Source: Salinibacterium sp. G-O1
GTDB lineage: Bacteria; Actinomycetota; Actinomycetes; Actinomycetales; Microbacteriaceae
Reading direction: 5' to 3'
DNA length: 64,000 nt
Assembly (NCBI RefSeq): GCF_030063305.1
Contig: NZ_JASISV010000002.1
Coordinates: forward strand, 806,001-870,000
Below, piece after piece: positions 7,417 through 14,796 of the stretch (within the stretch, counting starts at the first letter, position 1; each line of letters starts with the position of its first letter). The translations under genes were made by a program, and so were the position numbers. The notes under the pieces are model-generated. The model worked only from the letters and a program-made list of their open reading frames with translations, did not search any database and was not told the origin of the DNA.

Positions 7417-8358
7417 ATGACGGTTGCTCAACAAGTGGAGGGTGGCATCGTCGTCGAACACGTCCGCAGGTCGTTCGGCGAGGTGCACGCGGTGCGGGAC
7501 GCGAGCTTCACGGCCCTGCCGGGCACCGTTACCGGGCTCATCGGCCCAAACGGCTCGGGCAAGACGACGCTCATGCTCATGCTGGCGTCACTGCTGCAGC
7601 CGGAGGGCGGGAGCATCCGGATCGCAGGATTCGACCCCATGGATGCCACGGCAGAAGTGCGCTCACGCATGGGCTGGATGCCCGATGTTCTCGGCTCGTG
7701 GGCGAACCTGAGCGTGCGCAGCACCCTCGAATACGCCGCGCGGATGTACGGAATGGACAGGTCAACGGCCTCGGCACGCGCCGAGGACCTTGTGCAGCTC
7801 GTCGACCTGGCAGATCTTGCCGCGAGCCCCACCCGCGTGCTGTCCCGGGGGCAGAAGCAGAAGCTGAGCCTCGCGCGGGCTCTCATCCACGATCCCGAGG
7901 TGCTGCTGCTCGACGAGCCGGCATCCGGGCTCGATCCGGGCGCGCGCACGCAACTGCGGCTGCTCGTGCGCAGGTTTGCCGCTGAAGGCAAAACGATCCT
8001 CGTCTCGAGCCATGTGCTCACCGAACTCGATGAGATGGCGGACGGTGTCGTCTACATCGACGGCGGGGTGACGGCCTCCGAGGAGGCTGTCGCGCGCAGC
8101 CGGGCCAGCGCGCGCCCCTGGCGCATCCGGTCGTCAGATGGAGAGGCTCTGCGTAGTGCGCTCATGTCGGCGGGGATCGCAAGCGCCGAGATCACCGCCG
8201 ACCGCAAAGACCTGCTCGTTCCGCTTTCGGGTGAGGGTGCCGCCGCCACGCTACTTGCGCACCTCATCGGATCCGGGGTGCCCATCAGCGCCTTTGCACC
8301 CGCGGTCGGCGACCTCGAGCACACCTTCCTGGATCTGAGCAGCGGAGATCAGTCATGA
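7417..8358 (+). CDS. ABC transporter ATP-binding protein
   Basis: A 313-residue ATPase subunit. Walker A is residues 43-51 (GPNGSGKTT), the signature is LSRGQ at 142-146, and Walker B LLLDEP is at 163-168 with the D-loop just after. The switch histidine is in VSSHVLTE. A C-terminal ~85-residue domain after the ATPase core is typical of CcmA/DrrA/NatA-type exporters. It drives the permease encoded next, with which it overlaps by 4 nt (ATGA), indicating translational coupling. Substrate unknown; drug, lipid or ion export are all possible. Confidence 0.9.
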   Translation: MTVAQQVEGGIVVEHVRRSFGEVHAVRDASFTALPGTVTGLIGPNGSGKTTLMLMLASLLQPEGGSIRIAGFDPMDATAEVRSRMGWMPDVLGSWANLSVRSTLEYAARMYGMDRSTASARAEDLVQLVDLADLAASPTRVLSRGQKQKLSLARALIHDPEVLLLDEPASGLDPGARTQLRLLVRRFAAEGKTILVSSHVLTELDEMADGVVYIDGGVTASEEAVARSRASARPWRIRSSDGEALRSALMSAGIASAEITADRKDLLVPLSGEGAAATLLAHLIGSGVPISAFAPAVGDLEHTFLDLSSGDQS

Positions 8359-9404
8359 GCGCCTTCTTCTCGGGACTCTGGGTGATTCTCACCCTCGAAC
8401 TCCGCCAGCGGGTACGCACCGCCAGCTGGTACGTGCTCATCGGGGTGTTCGTCGCTCTCATCGCCATCGTGACAGTCGTCGTGTCGGTTGCCCTCCGCGG
8501 CTTCGGAGCGGACGACCTCGGCGGGGCGGCGATCTACTCCACGATCATCTACTTCGTGTTGCTGTTGGGAACCCTGGTGGCACCGGCACTCAGCGGCAAC
8601 GCCATCAACGGCGACCGCGATGCTGGCACCCTCGCGACCACTCAGGTGACGCTCATCACCACCTGGCAACTGATCATCGGCAAGTTTCTCGCGGCGTGGG
8701 TCACCGCACTCGCGTTTCTCGCGGCGGCCGTGCCCTTCCTGATCTACGCGTCGGTCGTCGGGCGACTCAGTGCTGCGGCCATCACGGTGTCGATCCTGAT
8801 CCTGGCAATCGAGCTGGGAGTGGTTGCCGCCATCGGTGTTGGCCTGTCCGGGCTCGTCGCGCGGCCACTGTTCTCCGTCGTGTTGAGCTACCTCGCCGTC
8901 GCCGCCCTGAGCATCGGCACCCTCATCGCCTTCTCGCTCGGCGGCCTTGCCGTGCAGACCGAGGTCTCGAACGTGTCGAGCTACGGCACCGATTACAACA
9001 GCGCCGGCAATGCGATCACGTGCTCGGCGCCAGAAACCTACACCTATCGTGCGCCCCGATTCGACCTGTTCTGGGGAGTCCTAGCGGCAAACCCCTACGT
9101 GGTGCTCGCCGATGCGGTGCCGTCAAGCTTCGACCGAAACGGCAATCCGACTGACCTGTTCGGACAGATCAAGTCCGGCGTTCGATCGGCACAAATTGCG
9201 CCGGAAACCCTGGTTGTCTTCAACGAATGCACAAACACGTTCCCGCAAACACCGTCGGCGCGCGACGTCATCGACTCGACCACCCCCGGTTGGTTCGTGG
9301 GGCTGACCATCCATCTCATCCTCGCCGTCGGCGCCCTGGTTGGCGCGTGGGCGCGCATCCGGACGCCCGCGGCGCGACTGGGTCGCGGCAGTCGGATCGC
9401 CTAG
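8355..9404 (+). CDS. ABC transporter permease (ABC-2 type)
   Basis: A 349-residue membrane subunit with about six helices: near 25-48, 60-85, 105-132, 140-165, 172-200 and one before the C-terminus at about 315-335. A large extracytoplasmic loop (about 205-310) with two or three cysteines lies before the last helix. The start overlaps the ATPase stop. The stop shares CTAG (9401-9404) with the convergent oxidoreductase gene. It forms an ABC exporter with the preceding ATPase; the transported compound is unknown. Confidence 0.85.
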   Translation: MSAFFSGLWVILTLELRQRVRTASWYVLIGVFVALIAIVTVVVSVALRGFGADDLGGAAIYSTIIYFVLLLGTLVAPALSGNAINGDRDAGTLATTQVTLITTWQLIIGKFLAAWVTALAFLAAAVPFLIYASVVGRLSAAAITVSILILAIELGVVAAIGVGLSGLVARPLFSVVLSYLAVAALSIGTLIAFSLGGLAVQTEVSNVSSYGTDYNSAGNAITCSAPETYTYRAPRFDLFWGVLAANPYVVLADAVPSSFDRNGNPTDLFGQIKSGVRSAQIAPETLVVFNECTNTFPQTPSARDVIDSTTPGWFVGLTIHLILAVGALVGAWARIRTPAARLGRGSRIA

Positions 9405-10393
9405 GGACTGACCACCGCGATCACGATCTTGCCGCGATGCTCTGCCGCGCCGAAACGCGCCACAGCGAGTGGGGTCTCGGCGAGCGGGTACCCCCGGTCG
9501 ATGCGCGGCGCGAGAACGCCGGACTCGGCGAGGGCGGCAACCTCGGCGGTGTTCTTGTTGGCCTTCAGCCAGAGCATCCTGAGCTGTCTGCCGGTGACCT
9601 TGCTGATGAGGCGGCCCCAGATCGCGAGGCCAAGCAGACTGGCCGTCGTCGCGCCCACCGTCGCGTAAACGCCGCCGGGGGCGAGGGCCCGCGGCAGGCT
9701 GAACGGCGAGCGGGTCAGCCGCGTGTCGACGATCACGTCGAACCGTTCGCCGGTGCGCGTGAAGTCGACGGCGCGGTAGTCCAGCGTGCGCGCAAAGCCC
9801 ACCTCGCGCAGGAATTCCTGCTTGGATGCGTCGTCAACACCGACGATGTCGCGCACACCATGGTGGGCGGCCAGTTGGGCGACCAGCACGCCGACGCCTC
9901 CCCCGGCGCCGTTCACCAGCAGCCGATGCTCCGGCCGGAGTTGGCCGACATCGAACAGGGACTGCATGGCGAGGTTGCCGGCGTGCGGAAGCGCGGCGGC
10001 ATCGAGGTACGACAGGGAGTCTGGCATCCGGGTGAAGGCATCCTCGGACGTGCTCAGGTACTCGCCGAACCCGCCGTTGCCGTGCTCGGACAGGTCACCG
10101 AACACCCGGTCGCCGCGGCTGAACCGCGTAACGCCCTGGCCGACGTCGACGACCTCGCCCGCGACATCCGCTCCCAGGATGCGCCCGCGGGGCCCGCGCG
10201 TGCCGCCAAAGAGTCGCACGAAGAACGGTTTGCCCTGAATGAGCGCCCAGTCCGCGTCGTTGACACCCGTCGCGTGCACCCGCACCAGCACCTCGCCAGC
10301 CTGTGGTTTCGGGCGGGGAACCGTGCGCAGCTCGAGGCTGCCGGTCTTTCCGTATCTGGTCTGCACGATGGCGCGCATGGTGGCGGTCGACAT
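9401..10393 (-). CDS. NAD(P)-dependent alcohol dehydrogenase / quinone oxidoreductase-like protein (MDR family)
   Basis: A 330-residue medium-chain dehydrogenase/reductase. The GroES-like N-terminal domain carries GEVLVRVHATGVNDADW; the Rossmann motif NGAGGGVGVLVAQLA lies near the middle. The structural-zinc cysteine cluster is absent, placing it with zinc-independent quinone reductase-type enzymes. It likely reduces quinones or enones with NADPH. The open frame continues to 10510, but the ATG at 10393 follows a TAGGCT box by 7 nt and matches family length. Confidence 0.85.
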   Translation of the reverse strand: MSTATMRAIVQTRYGKTGSLELRTVPRPKPQAGEVLVRVHATGVNDADWALIQGKPFFVRLFGGTRGPRGRILGADVAGEVVDVGQGVTRFSRGDRVFGDLSEHGNGGFGEYLSTSEDAFTRMPDSLSYLDAAALPHAGNLAMQSLFDVGQLRPEHRLLVNGAGGGVGVLVAQLAAHHGVRDIVGVDDASKQEFLREVGFARTLDYRAVDFTRTGERFDVIVDTRLTRSPFSLPRALAPGGVYATVGATTASLLGLAIWGRLISKVTGRQLRMLWLKANKNTAEVAALAESGVLAPRIDRGYPLAETPLAVARFGAAEHRGKIVIAVVSP

Positions 10394-10400
10394 GAGTAGA

Positions 10401-10406
10401 AGCCTA
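10401..10406 (-). promoter_or_regulatory. -10 box TAGGCT of the oxidoreductase gene
   Basis: On the minus strand TAGGCT ends 7 nt before the ATG at 10393; leaderless arrangement. Confidence 0.45.
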
Positions 10407-10442
10407 GCGAGGGGCTCCGATGGGGCGCCCTTGTTGTGACGA

Positions 10443-10468
10443 ACAACCCACGCACAACGTTGGGTTGT
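10443..10468. promoter_or_regulatory. inverted repeat in the oxidoreductase/sigma-factor divergent region
   Basis: Perfect 8-bp arms ACAACCCA (10443-10450) and TGGGTTGT (10461-10468) flank a 10-nt spacer. The site lies between the oxidoreductase start (10393) and the sigma factor start (10500). Its place and symmetry fit an operator or regulator site; a hairpin is the alternative. Confidence 0.4.
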
Positions 10469-10499
10469 GATCCCTCGCCGCGGTGACCATGCTGGCCAC

Positions 10500-10982
10500 A
10501 TGGTCACCACCGACGCGTCGTTCGAGCGCGCCTACATCCAGTACCTGCCCACGGTGAGCGGCTACCTCTATCGACGCGTGCAGCGGCAGCACGTCGAAGA
10601 CCTTGCCGCGGATGTGTTCGCGATCGCCTGGCGCAAGCGGGCGTCCGTCGCCCAGGGCGAGGAACTGCCGTGGCTGTATCGGATCGCGGCCAACGTCGTG
10701 GCCAACCATCGCCGCAAGCAGGCCTCGGGCTTGGCACTTCTCGCTTCGCTGCGACCCGCCGACTCGGCGCCGTCGGCCGAAGAGATCGTTGCCGCCGACG
10801 CGACGCTCGCTGCGGCGTGGGGGCAGCTGCGTCCCGCCGAACGTGAGGTGCTCGCCCTCGCCCTCGTGGAAGACCTCGCCCCGGCCGAACTGGCGGTGGC
10901 TCTCGGAGTGAGCGTCAACGCCGCGACCATCCGGGTGCATCGGGCACGCGCCAAGCTGGCGCGCCTGCTCGCCGCAGAATAA
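10500..10982 (+). CDS. RNA polymerase sigma factor, ECF-like (sigma-70 regions 2 and 4)
   Basis: A 160-residue sigma factor. Region 2 spans about residues 8-75 (LPTVSGYLYRRV ... LAADVFAIAWRKR ... WLYRIAANVVANHRRK) and region 4 about 105-155 (LRPAEREVLALALVEDLAPAELA followed by the helix-turn-helix VSVNAATIRVHRARAKL). It recruits RNA polymerase to a special set of promoters. The ATG at 10500 fits family length; the GTG at 10467 would start inside the inverted repeat. The next gene, 49 nt downstream, codes for a membrane protein that may be its partner. Confidence 0.88.
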   Translation: MVTTDASFERAYIQYLPTVSGYLYRRVQRQHVEDLAADVFAIAWRKRASVAQGEELPWLYRIAANVVANHRRKQASGLALLASLRPADSAPSAEEIVAADATLAAAWGQLRPAEREVLALALVEDLAPAELAVALGVSVNAATIRVHRARAKLARLLAAE

Positions 10983-11031
10983 ATCTCGCAGCCGCGGTGA
11001 AAGATTCACGGGGTCACGACATATCCCCAGT

Positions 11032-12393
11032 ATGAGCACCAATCACGACGACCTTCGCAACCGACTCCGCAGCGGCCTCGATCGCGGAGCGGCCCCCGAG
11101 CTCTCCGCCGACCTCGTCAGCGGCGCCGGTGATCGCACCGCTCCCCGCCTCACCAACCCGGCTCGCGGGTTGCGCATCGCTGGTGCGTCCGCGGTCGCCG
11201 TGGCCGTTGTCACCGTGGGCGCTTTGGTGGTGGCGCCCAGTCTGACGCGCGCTCCGTTGTTCACCGCGGCAGGGGCATCCGCCGATACCGCGGCACTCGG
11301 TTCGCGCGACGCAATCTCAAGCGATCTCAGGATCGCGCCGTGGGTGGAATACCGCTACACCGCCGGGGCTTCGCTGTCGACCCAGGGCGGTTCGGGGCCG
11401 GTGTACCAGCTCGTTCTCGACACCGCAGACCCCGAGGCTCGCACCGCGGATCTCGCCACGACCCTCGGCGTCGACGGTGCCGTGTCCCAGGCCGACTACG
11501 CCGACCCTGCATACCCGACCTGGATTGTGGGCCCGCAGGACGGCTCGGCGGCGAACCTCACGTTCAGCGCCTTCGGCACCGGTGACTGGTGGTTCAACGA
11601 CCCGACCGTCGCCTCGATCTACATTTGCGACGAATCGGTGACCGTCGAGGATGCCGAAAGCTACGGATGCATGATGCCGACCGATGCTCCCGCGAACCTG
11701 GCGCCCACGGGCGAAACCGCGCGGTCGCTTGCACAGGCGCTGTTCGCATCCACCGGCTATGAAGCGGATGCCGCTCACATCGAGATCACCGCCGACACCT
11801 ACGGCACCAGCGCGAACGCCTACCTCACCGTCGACGGGATCCGGACCAGCCTCAACTGGAGTGCGTACTGGACGAACGCAGGCGGGCTCTCGTACGCGTA
11901 CGGCCACTCGGTGCACCCGGAAGCGCGCGGCACTTTCGACACCGTGTCGCCCACGGAGGCCGTGCAGCGCCTGGCGGACTACCGCTGGTACGGATCAGCC
12001 GGCCCCGAGTACCAGGGCGGCGCGATCGCGTACTCGGCGAGGGGTGCGGTCGATGATGTCGTCACCTTGGAAGAGTTGGGCGAGCCAACCGAGCCAGGCA
12101 TCGAGCCGAGCGCCGAGCCTTTGACCGATGTGCCTGTCGACCCGTCCACTGCCGCTCCCACCCCCGCTCCCGATGACTCGCTGCCACCGGTCGACGTTGA
12201 CCCCGACCTCGCGCCGACCCCCGAGGTCGTCGAGGTGACCGTGGACAACGCGGCCGCGACGCTGCTGCTCATGTGGGACGCCGACGGCAACGCCTGGCTC
12301 GTCCCCGGCTATGCCATGCAGGTGCCCGAGGGCTGGTGGAACGCGGTGGTCAGCCTCGTTGACGGCGTGATCGCCCTGCCGGAACTGCTGTAG
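11032..12393 (+). CDS. membrane-anchored protein paired with the sigma factor (possible anti-sigma or sensor), 453 residues
   Basis: The protein has a short cytoplasmic N-terminus (1-42, starting MSTNHDDLRNRLR), one membrane helix at about residues 43-66 and a large external domain rich in Trp, Tyr and Asp. A Pro/Thr/Glu-rich linker at about 340-405 precedes a compact C-terminal segment. This topology, downstream of an ECF-like sigma gene, fits a membrane anti-sigma factor or sensor, but no zinc-binding anti-sigma motif (HxxxCxxC) is present. The last 37 codons and stop are duplicated 2.5 kb downstream (14848-14961). I do not recognise the external domain. Confidence 0.75.
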   Translation: MSTNHDDLRNRLRSGLDRGAAPELSADLVSGAGDRTAPRLTNPARGLRIAGASAVAVAVVTVGALVVAPSLTRAPLFTAAGASADTAALGSRDAISSDLRIAPWVEYRYTAGASLSTQGGSGPVYQLVLDTADPEARTADLATTLGVDGAVSQADYADPAYPTWIVGPQDGSAANLTFSAFGTGDWWFNDPTVASIYICDESVTVEDAESYGCMMPTDAPANLAPTGETARSLAQALFASTGYEADAAHIEITADTYGTSANAYLTVDGIRTSLNWSAYWTNAGGLSYAYGHSVHPEARGTFDTVSPTEAVQRLADYRWYGSAGPEYQGGAIAYSARGAVDDVVTLEELGEPTEPGIEPSAEPLTDVPVDPSTAAPTPAPDDSLPPVDVDPDLAPTPEVVEVTVDNAAATLLLMWDADGNAWLVPGYAMQVPEGWWNAVVSLVDGVIALPELL

Positions 12394-12397
12394 CGCG
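12284..12397 (+). repeat. 114-bp direct repeat, left copy (3' end of the sigma-partner gene)
   Basis: Positions 12284-12397 align without gaps to 14848-14961, with four differences that I can see (TAT/TAC, GTG/ATG, GGC/GGT, GAC/GAT). The left copy is the intact gene end; the right copy is a detached duplicate. Together they bracket the accessory patch at 12.4-14.85 kb. Confidence 0.9.
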
Positions 12398-12403
12398 GCC
12401 TGC

Positions 12404-12440
12404 GGGGAGATCAGAGCGCCAGCAGCCGCTCGATCTCCCC
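12404..12440 (+). terminator. stem-loop after the sigma-partner gene
   Basis: Arms GGGGAGATC (12404-12412) and GATCTCCCC (12432-12440) form a perfect 9-bp stem with a 19-nt loop, starting 10 nt after the stop. There is no U-tract, so termination is an inference; it could also be a scar of the insertion boundary. Confidence 0.4.
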
Positions 12441-12737
12441 AAACACTTCAAGCCCGGCACACTCAGCAACACCCTCGAGGAGCACGACGCCGCTGTGGTC
12501 TTCTTCACCGAGCATGAGATGGTCTACGACCCGTATCACCTTGGGCAGGCCACTGATCGCCTGGAGAACCGCTTCTTCGCCCTTCGCCTAAATGACAATG
12601 CGGAAACTTCAGGGGCGTCGCACTACCGGCAGCTCACAAACCACTTCAACTACCTATGGGAGGACGGCATGCCCTGGAAAGAATGGGCGACAGTCCACAG
12701 TGATCTTCCTCAACTGACCTCCACGAGTGAAACCTAG
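12438..12737 (+). pseudogene. 3' remnant of an unidentified gene
   Basis: One frame is open from about 12396 to the TAG at 12735-12737 and reads as natural protein from about PKHFKPGTLSN onward: acidic, then a conserved-looking TEHEMVYDPYHLG and HFNYLWEDGMPWKEW. The only in-frame start inside it is a GTG at 12495 without a Shine-Dalgarno. The readable protein extends upstream of that GTG into the boundary of the repeat. I take it as the C-terminal ~100 codons of a gene whose front was lost. The family is not recognised. Confidence 0.5.
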
Positions 12738-12745
12738 GCGATTCC

Positions 12746-12856
12746 CTAGTTCAGAGGCGCGGCCAGACCCTCGTCGATCACGGCGATGAGCGCGGTGTCA
12801 TCCGACACCACCTCGAGTCCACGCGACTGCACCACCTCGGCGGGGGTGCCCTCGCA
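12746..12856 (-). pseudogene. gatB: internal fragment of a gatB homologue
   Basis: The minus strand reads CEGTPAEVVQSRGLEVV then SDDTALIAVIDEGLAAPLN and a stop. This aligns to the intact GatB of this window (20579-20673), which has [17 protein letters not shown] and [20 protein letters not shown] identity is only about 70 percent, so the scrap comes from a diverged lineage rather than a recent copy of the local gene. About 36 codons remain, with no start. It sits between a gene remnant and the toxin-antitoxin operator. Confidence 0.75.
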
Positions 12857-12880
12857 CGGTATCCACAACCTCCCGGAAGA

Positions 12881-12908
12881 TAGTGGACTAACATTCCTTA
12901 GTCCATTA
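12881..12908 (+). promoter_or_regulatory. operator palindrome and promoter of the toxin-antitoxin operon
   Basis: Arms TGGACTAA (12884-12891) and TTAGTCCA (12898-12905) are perfect, with a 6-nt spacer; including the outer bases the arms match 10 of 11. A candidate -10 box TAACAT (12889-12894) lies inside it, and the antitoxin ATG is 11 nt beyond its end. Phd/YefM antitoxins repress their own operons at such palindromes. Confidence 0.6.
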
Positions 12909-12918
12909 CTCCTGATCC

Positions 12919-13179
12919 ATGCGATCGGTCAACATGCATGACGCCAAGACTCACTTCTCTCGGCTGGTCGACGACGTCGCCGAGGGTGAGTCCGTCGTGA
13001 TTGCGAAAGCCGGCTCCCCCGTCGCCCGGTTGGTGCCCCTGGACGCGGAACCGAGCCGACCGCGCAGCCTCGTGGGGTTCCTAAGCGGACGGATCAGCGT
13101 CCCCGACGACTTCGACCGGATGGGTGAGGACGAACTCGCCGCACAATTCGAGGGCGCGGGCCCCGCGGCATCCCGGTGA
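12919..13179 (+). CDS. type II antitoxin, Phd/YefM family
   Basis: An 86-residue protein. The N-terminal VNMHDAKTHFSRLVDDVAEGE and VIAKAGSPVARLVPL are the typical Phd/YefM DNA-binding and dimerisation part; the C-terminal half (from about residue 50, with SVPDDFDRMGEDELAAQFEG) is the flexible toxin-binding tail. It neutralises the PIN toxin encoded next and should repress the operon through the palindrome upstream. An ATG at 12934 is an alternative start. The stop overlaps the toxin start by 4 nt (GTGA). Confidence 0.85.
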   Translation: MRSVNMHDAKTHFSRLVDDVAEGESVVIAKAGSPVARLVPLDAEPSRPRSLVGFLSGRISVPDDFDRMGEDELAAQFEGAGPAASR

Positions 13180-13562
13180 TCTACCTGCTCGACACCCAGC
13201 TCATCCTGTGGGCCGCGGCCGACTCTGATCGCTTGAGCGACACCGCGCGCGACCTGCTCACCGACGAAGCGAACGGGTTCATGTTCAGTTCGGCCGCGAT
13301 CTGGGAGATCACCATCAAGTCGACGCTGGGCCGGTCCGACTTCTCGGTGGATACCCGGCTCCTGCGCCGCGGACTGATGACCAATGGCGCACAAGAGCTC
13401 CCCATCACGAGCGAACACGCTCTCTCCGTCTCCGACCTCGCGCCATTGCACAAAGACCCGTTCGACCGAATCCAGATCGCGCAGGCGCGGGAGGAAGGGA
13501 TTGTGTTGCTTACGGGTGATGAGGTGGTGGCGGCTTATGGGGCTCCGGTGGAGTTGGTGTAG
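13176..13562 (+). CDS. type II toxin, PIN domain (VapC-like RNase)
   Basis: A 128-residue PIN-domain protein. The first metal-binding acid is Asp6 in YLLDTQLILWA, a conserved Glu lies in SSAAIWEITIKS (about residue 47) and the third acidic site is HKDPFDRIQIAQA (Asp about 96 and 100), followed by LLTGDE. These residues bind Mg2+ for tRNA or rRNA cleavage in the family. The GTG start overlaps the antitoxin stop. Pairing of a Phd-type antitoxin with a PIN toxin is common. The toxin looks intact. Confidence 0.85.
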   Translation: MIYLLDTQLILWAAADSDRLSDTARDLLTDEANGFMFSSAAIWEITIKSTLGRSDFSVDTRLLRRGLMTNGAQELPITSEHALSVSDLAPLHKDPFDRIQIAQAREEGIVLLTGDEVVAAYGAPVELV

Positions 13563-13694
13563 CGGGGGCGAGTCGGCTCTCGACACATCCTCGGTTCGGA
13601 TGTACAGTCCTTCTCAGTTGGCCCCTCACGTGATTTCAATTGCGTTGAGTGGGAGGTTGGGCGGTCGTTCATAAGTCGATCGTTAAGTGCAGAT

Positions 13695-13949
13695 ATGAGC
13701 TGCGCGACGATTCTGGAATGGGATCAGTCGCCATGGCGATTTTCTCAAAGCAGACTATATTCATCAATCCGGCAAGCGCGCTGTGCGCTGCGCGCGATCG
13801 TCAATGTCGCCGAGGAGGGTGACCGCGTGCCCCGCTGCGTTTACCCGTGCGCGACCTGCAGTGCTTGGCATCTCTCGTCCCACAGGCCGAACGGTCGACT
13901 GACGCGTCTGGCGACGGGCCCAGTAGGTGTCAGACCTTCGACAGATTAG
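13695..13949 (+). CDS. possible small zinc-ribbon-like protein, 84 residues
   Basis: The frame reads MSCATILEWDQSPWRFSQS and later YPCATCSAWHLSS. The CxxC followed by xWHL recalls small actinobacterial proteins with a Y-x-C-x2-C-x2-WHL core. The stop overlaps the convergent DUF7002-like gene by 4 nt (13946-13949), the compact arrangement seen at other convergent pairs here. There is no Shine-Dalgarno, and the stretch 13563-13694 before it holds no gene that I can support and is less GC-rich than its surroundings. The ORF may be real or decaying. Confidence 0.4.
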   Translation: MSCATILEWDQSPWRFSQSRLYSSIRQARCALRAIVNVAEEGDRVPRCVYPCATCSAWHLSSHRPNGRLTRLATGPVGVRPSTD

Positions 13950-14602
13950 ACAAGCCGCTCAACTACCTGCCCGCCGAGCATTCGCTCCACGCGGACGACG
14001 TCCGCCGCGATATCGGGAACCCCACCCAGAACGGTGAGTTCAGCGATGTCGACACCGCGAGGGTTCGCGACGGCGCGGTCCCGATGCGGGTAGTCGGCGA
14101 TCGGAAGGAACGACTGTCGGTTCCGAGGCGCCTTGTTGTGAGGCTGCGCGAATCCGGAGTTGATTCGACACAGCTCGATTCGTTCCTCGTGCGCGGCGAC
14201 CAGACTCGCGGTGTCGACCGTGATCACGAGCTGCGGGGCCTTCGAATAGGCGCCAAGCAGCGACTCCAGGCGTGGCCGCTGCAGGAAGAAGAACACCCGC
14301 TCGTTGAGCACCTCGAACCACTGCTCCGGCGTCATGCCGATAAGGGCAACCGAGAGCGCCGTCTCGTTGATCGGCTTGTGGTCTCGGACGATTGCCACGC
14401 CGTGTTCCGGGTGCTCGATCGCCACCGAGTCGGGGCGCCGCTGCTCCAACAACGACGAACGGATGCCCGGGCTCGCGATCTCCCACCGCTCAACCAGCGC
14501 GGCAGTGCTCAGCAGCCCGTGCCGCGCGATCGACGGCCAGCTGCCATCCGCGGCCATGTGATACGCCTCGGGGTAGAGGCGCGTTAGATCAGCGGTGAGC
14601 AC
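13946..14602 (-). CDS. DUF7002-like protein, possible ADP-ribosyltransferase-fold effector
   Basis: A 218-residue protein when started at the GTG 14602, which overlaps the TAG stop of the upstream 57-codon HTH gene by one base. The N-terminus has a Tyr14-His15 pair in PEAYHMA and then IARHGLLST (His28 to Leu31), a pattern shared by DUF7002 proteins and, loosely, by DarT/ADP-ribosyltransferase-type NAD-binding folds. NERVFFFL at about 100-107 and the TVDTASLV / CRINSG strands follow. The family name is a recognition, the ADP-ribosyltransferase fold is an inference. A longer frame starts at 14662 but would overlap the HTH gene. Confidence 0.65.
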   Translation of the reverse strand: MLTADLTRLYPEAYHMAADGSWPSIARHGLLSTAALVERWEIASPGIRSSLLEQRRPDSVAIEHPEHGVAIVRDHKPINETALSVALIGMTPEQWFEVLNERVFFFLQRPRLESLLGAYSKAPQLVITVDTASLVAAHEERIELCRINSGFAQPHNKAPRNRQSFLPIADYPHRDRAVANPRGVDIAELTVLGGVPDIAADVVRVERMLGGQVVERLV

Positions 14603-14775
14603 TAGCGCTTGTCGCGGAAGTTGAGACGTACCTTTGCCTCTTGCTCGCTGTTGAGCTCCCAACGGGTCGTCGGCGGCGTTAGCTTGCCGTACTCGGCACG
14701 GAGAAAGTCGCGGACGCGCTTATGGGTTATACCCAGTTCGCGTGCAAGGTCGGCGGGCGTTGCTAGTTCGGACAT
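14602..14775 (-). CDS. small helix-turn-helix protein, 57 residues
   Basis: The reading MSELATPADLARELG then ITHKRVRDFLRAEYGKL, a TPPTTRW stretch and EAKVRLNFRDKR is a single HTH unit of the Lsr2-C-terminal or phage-regulator kind. Its TAG stop at 14602-14604 shares one base with the GTG start of the DUF7002-like gene, so the two are translationally coupled. The ATG at 14775 is 22 nt from the gatB scrap. Size, order and overlap fit an antitoxin or autorepressor of the downstream gene; this is inference. Confidence 0.7.
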   Translation of the reverse strand: MSELATPADLARELGITHKRVRDFLRAEYGKLTPPTTRWELNSEQEAKVRLNFRDKR

Positions 14776-14796
14776 GAGGACAGCTTAGGGATGCGC

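Noticed and set aside
12495-12737. Stand-alone 80-residue gene starting at the GTG
   Set aside because: No Shine-Dalgarno or -10 box precedes it and protein-like sequence continues upstream of the GTG, so I call it a remnant.
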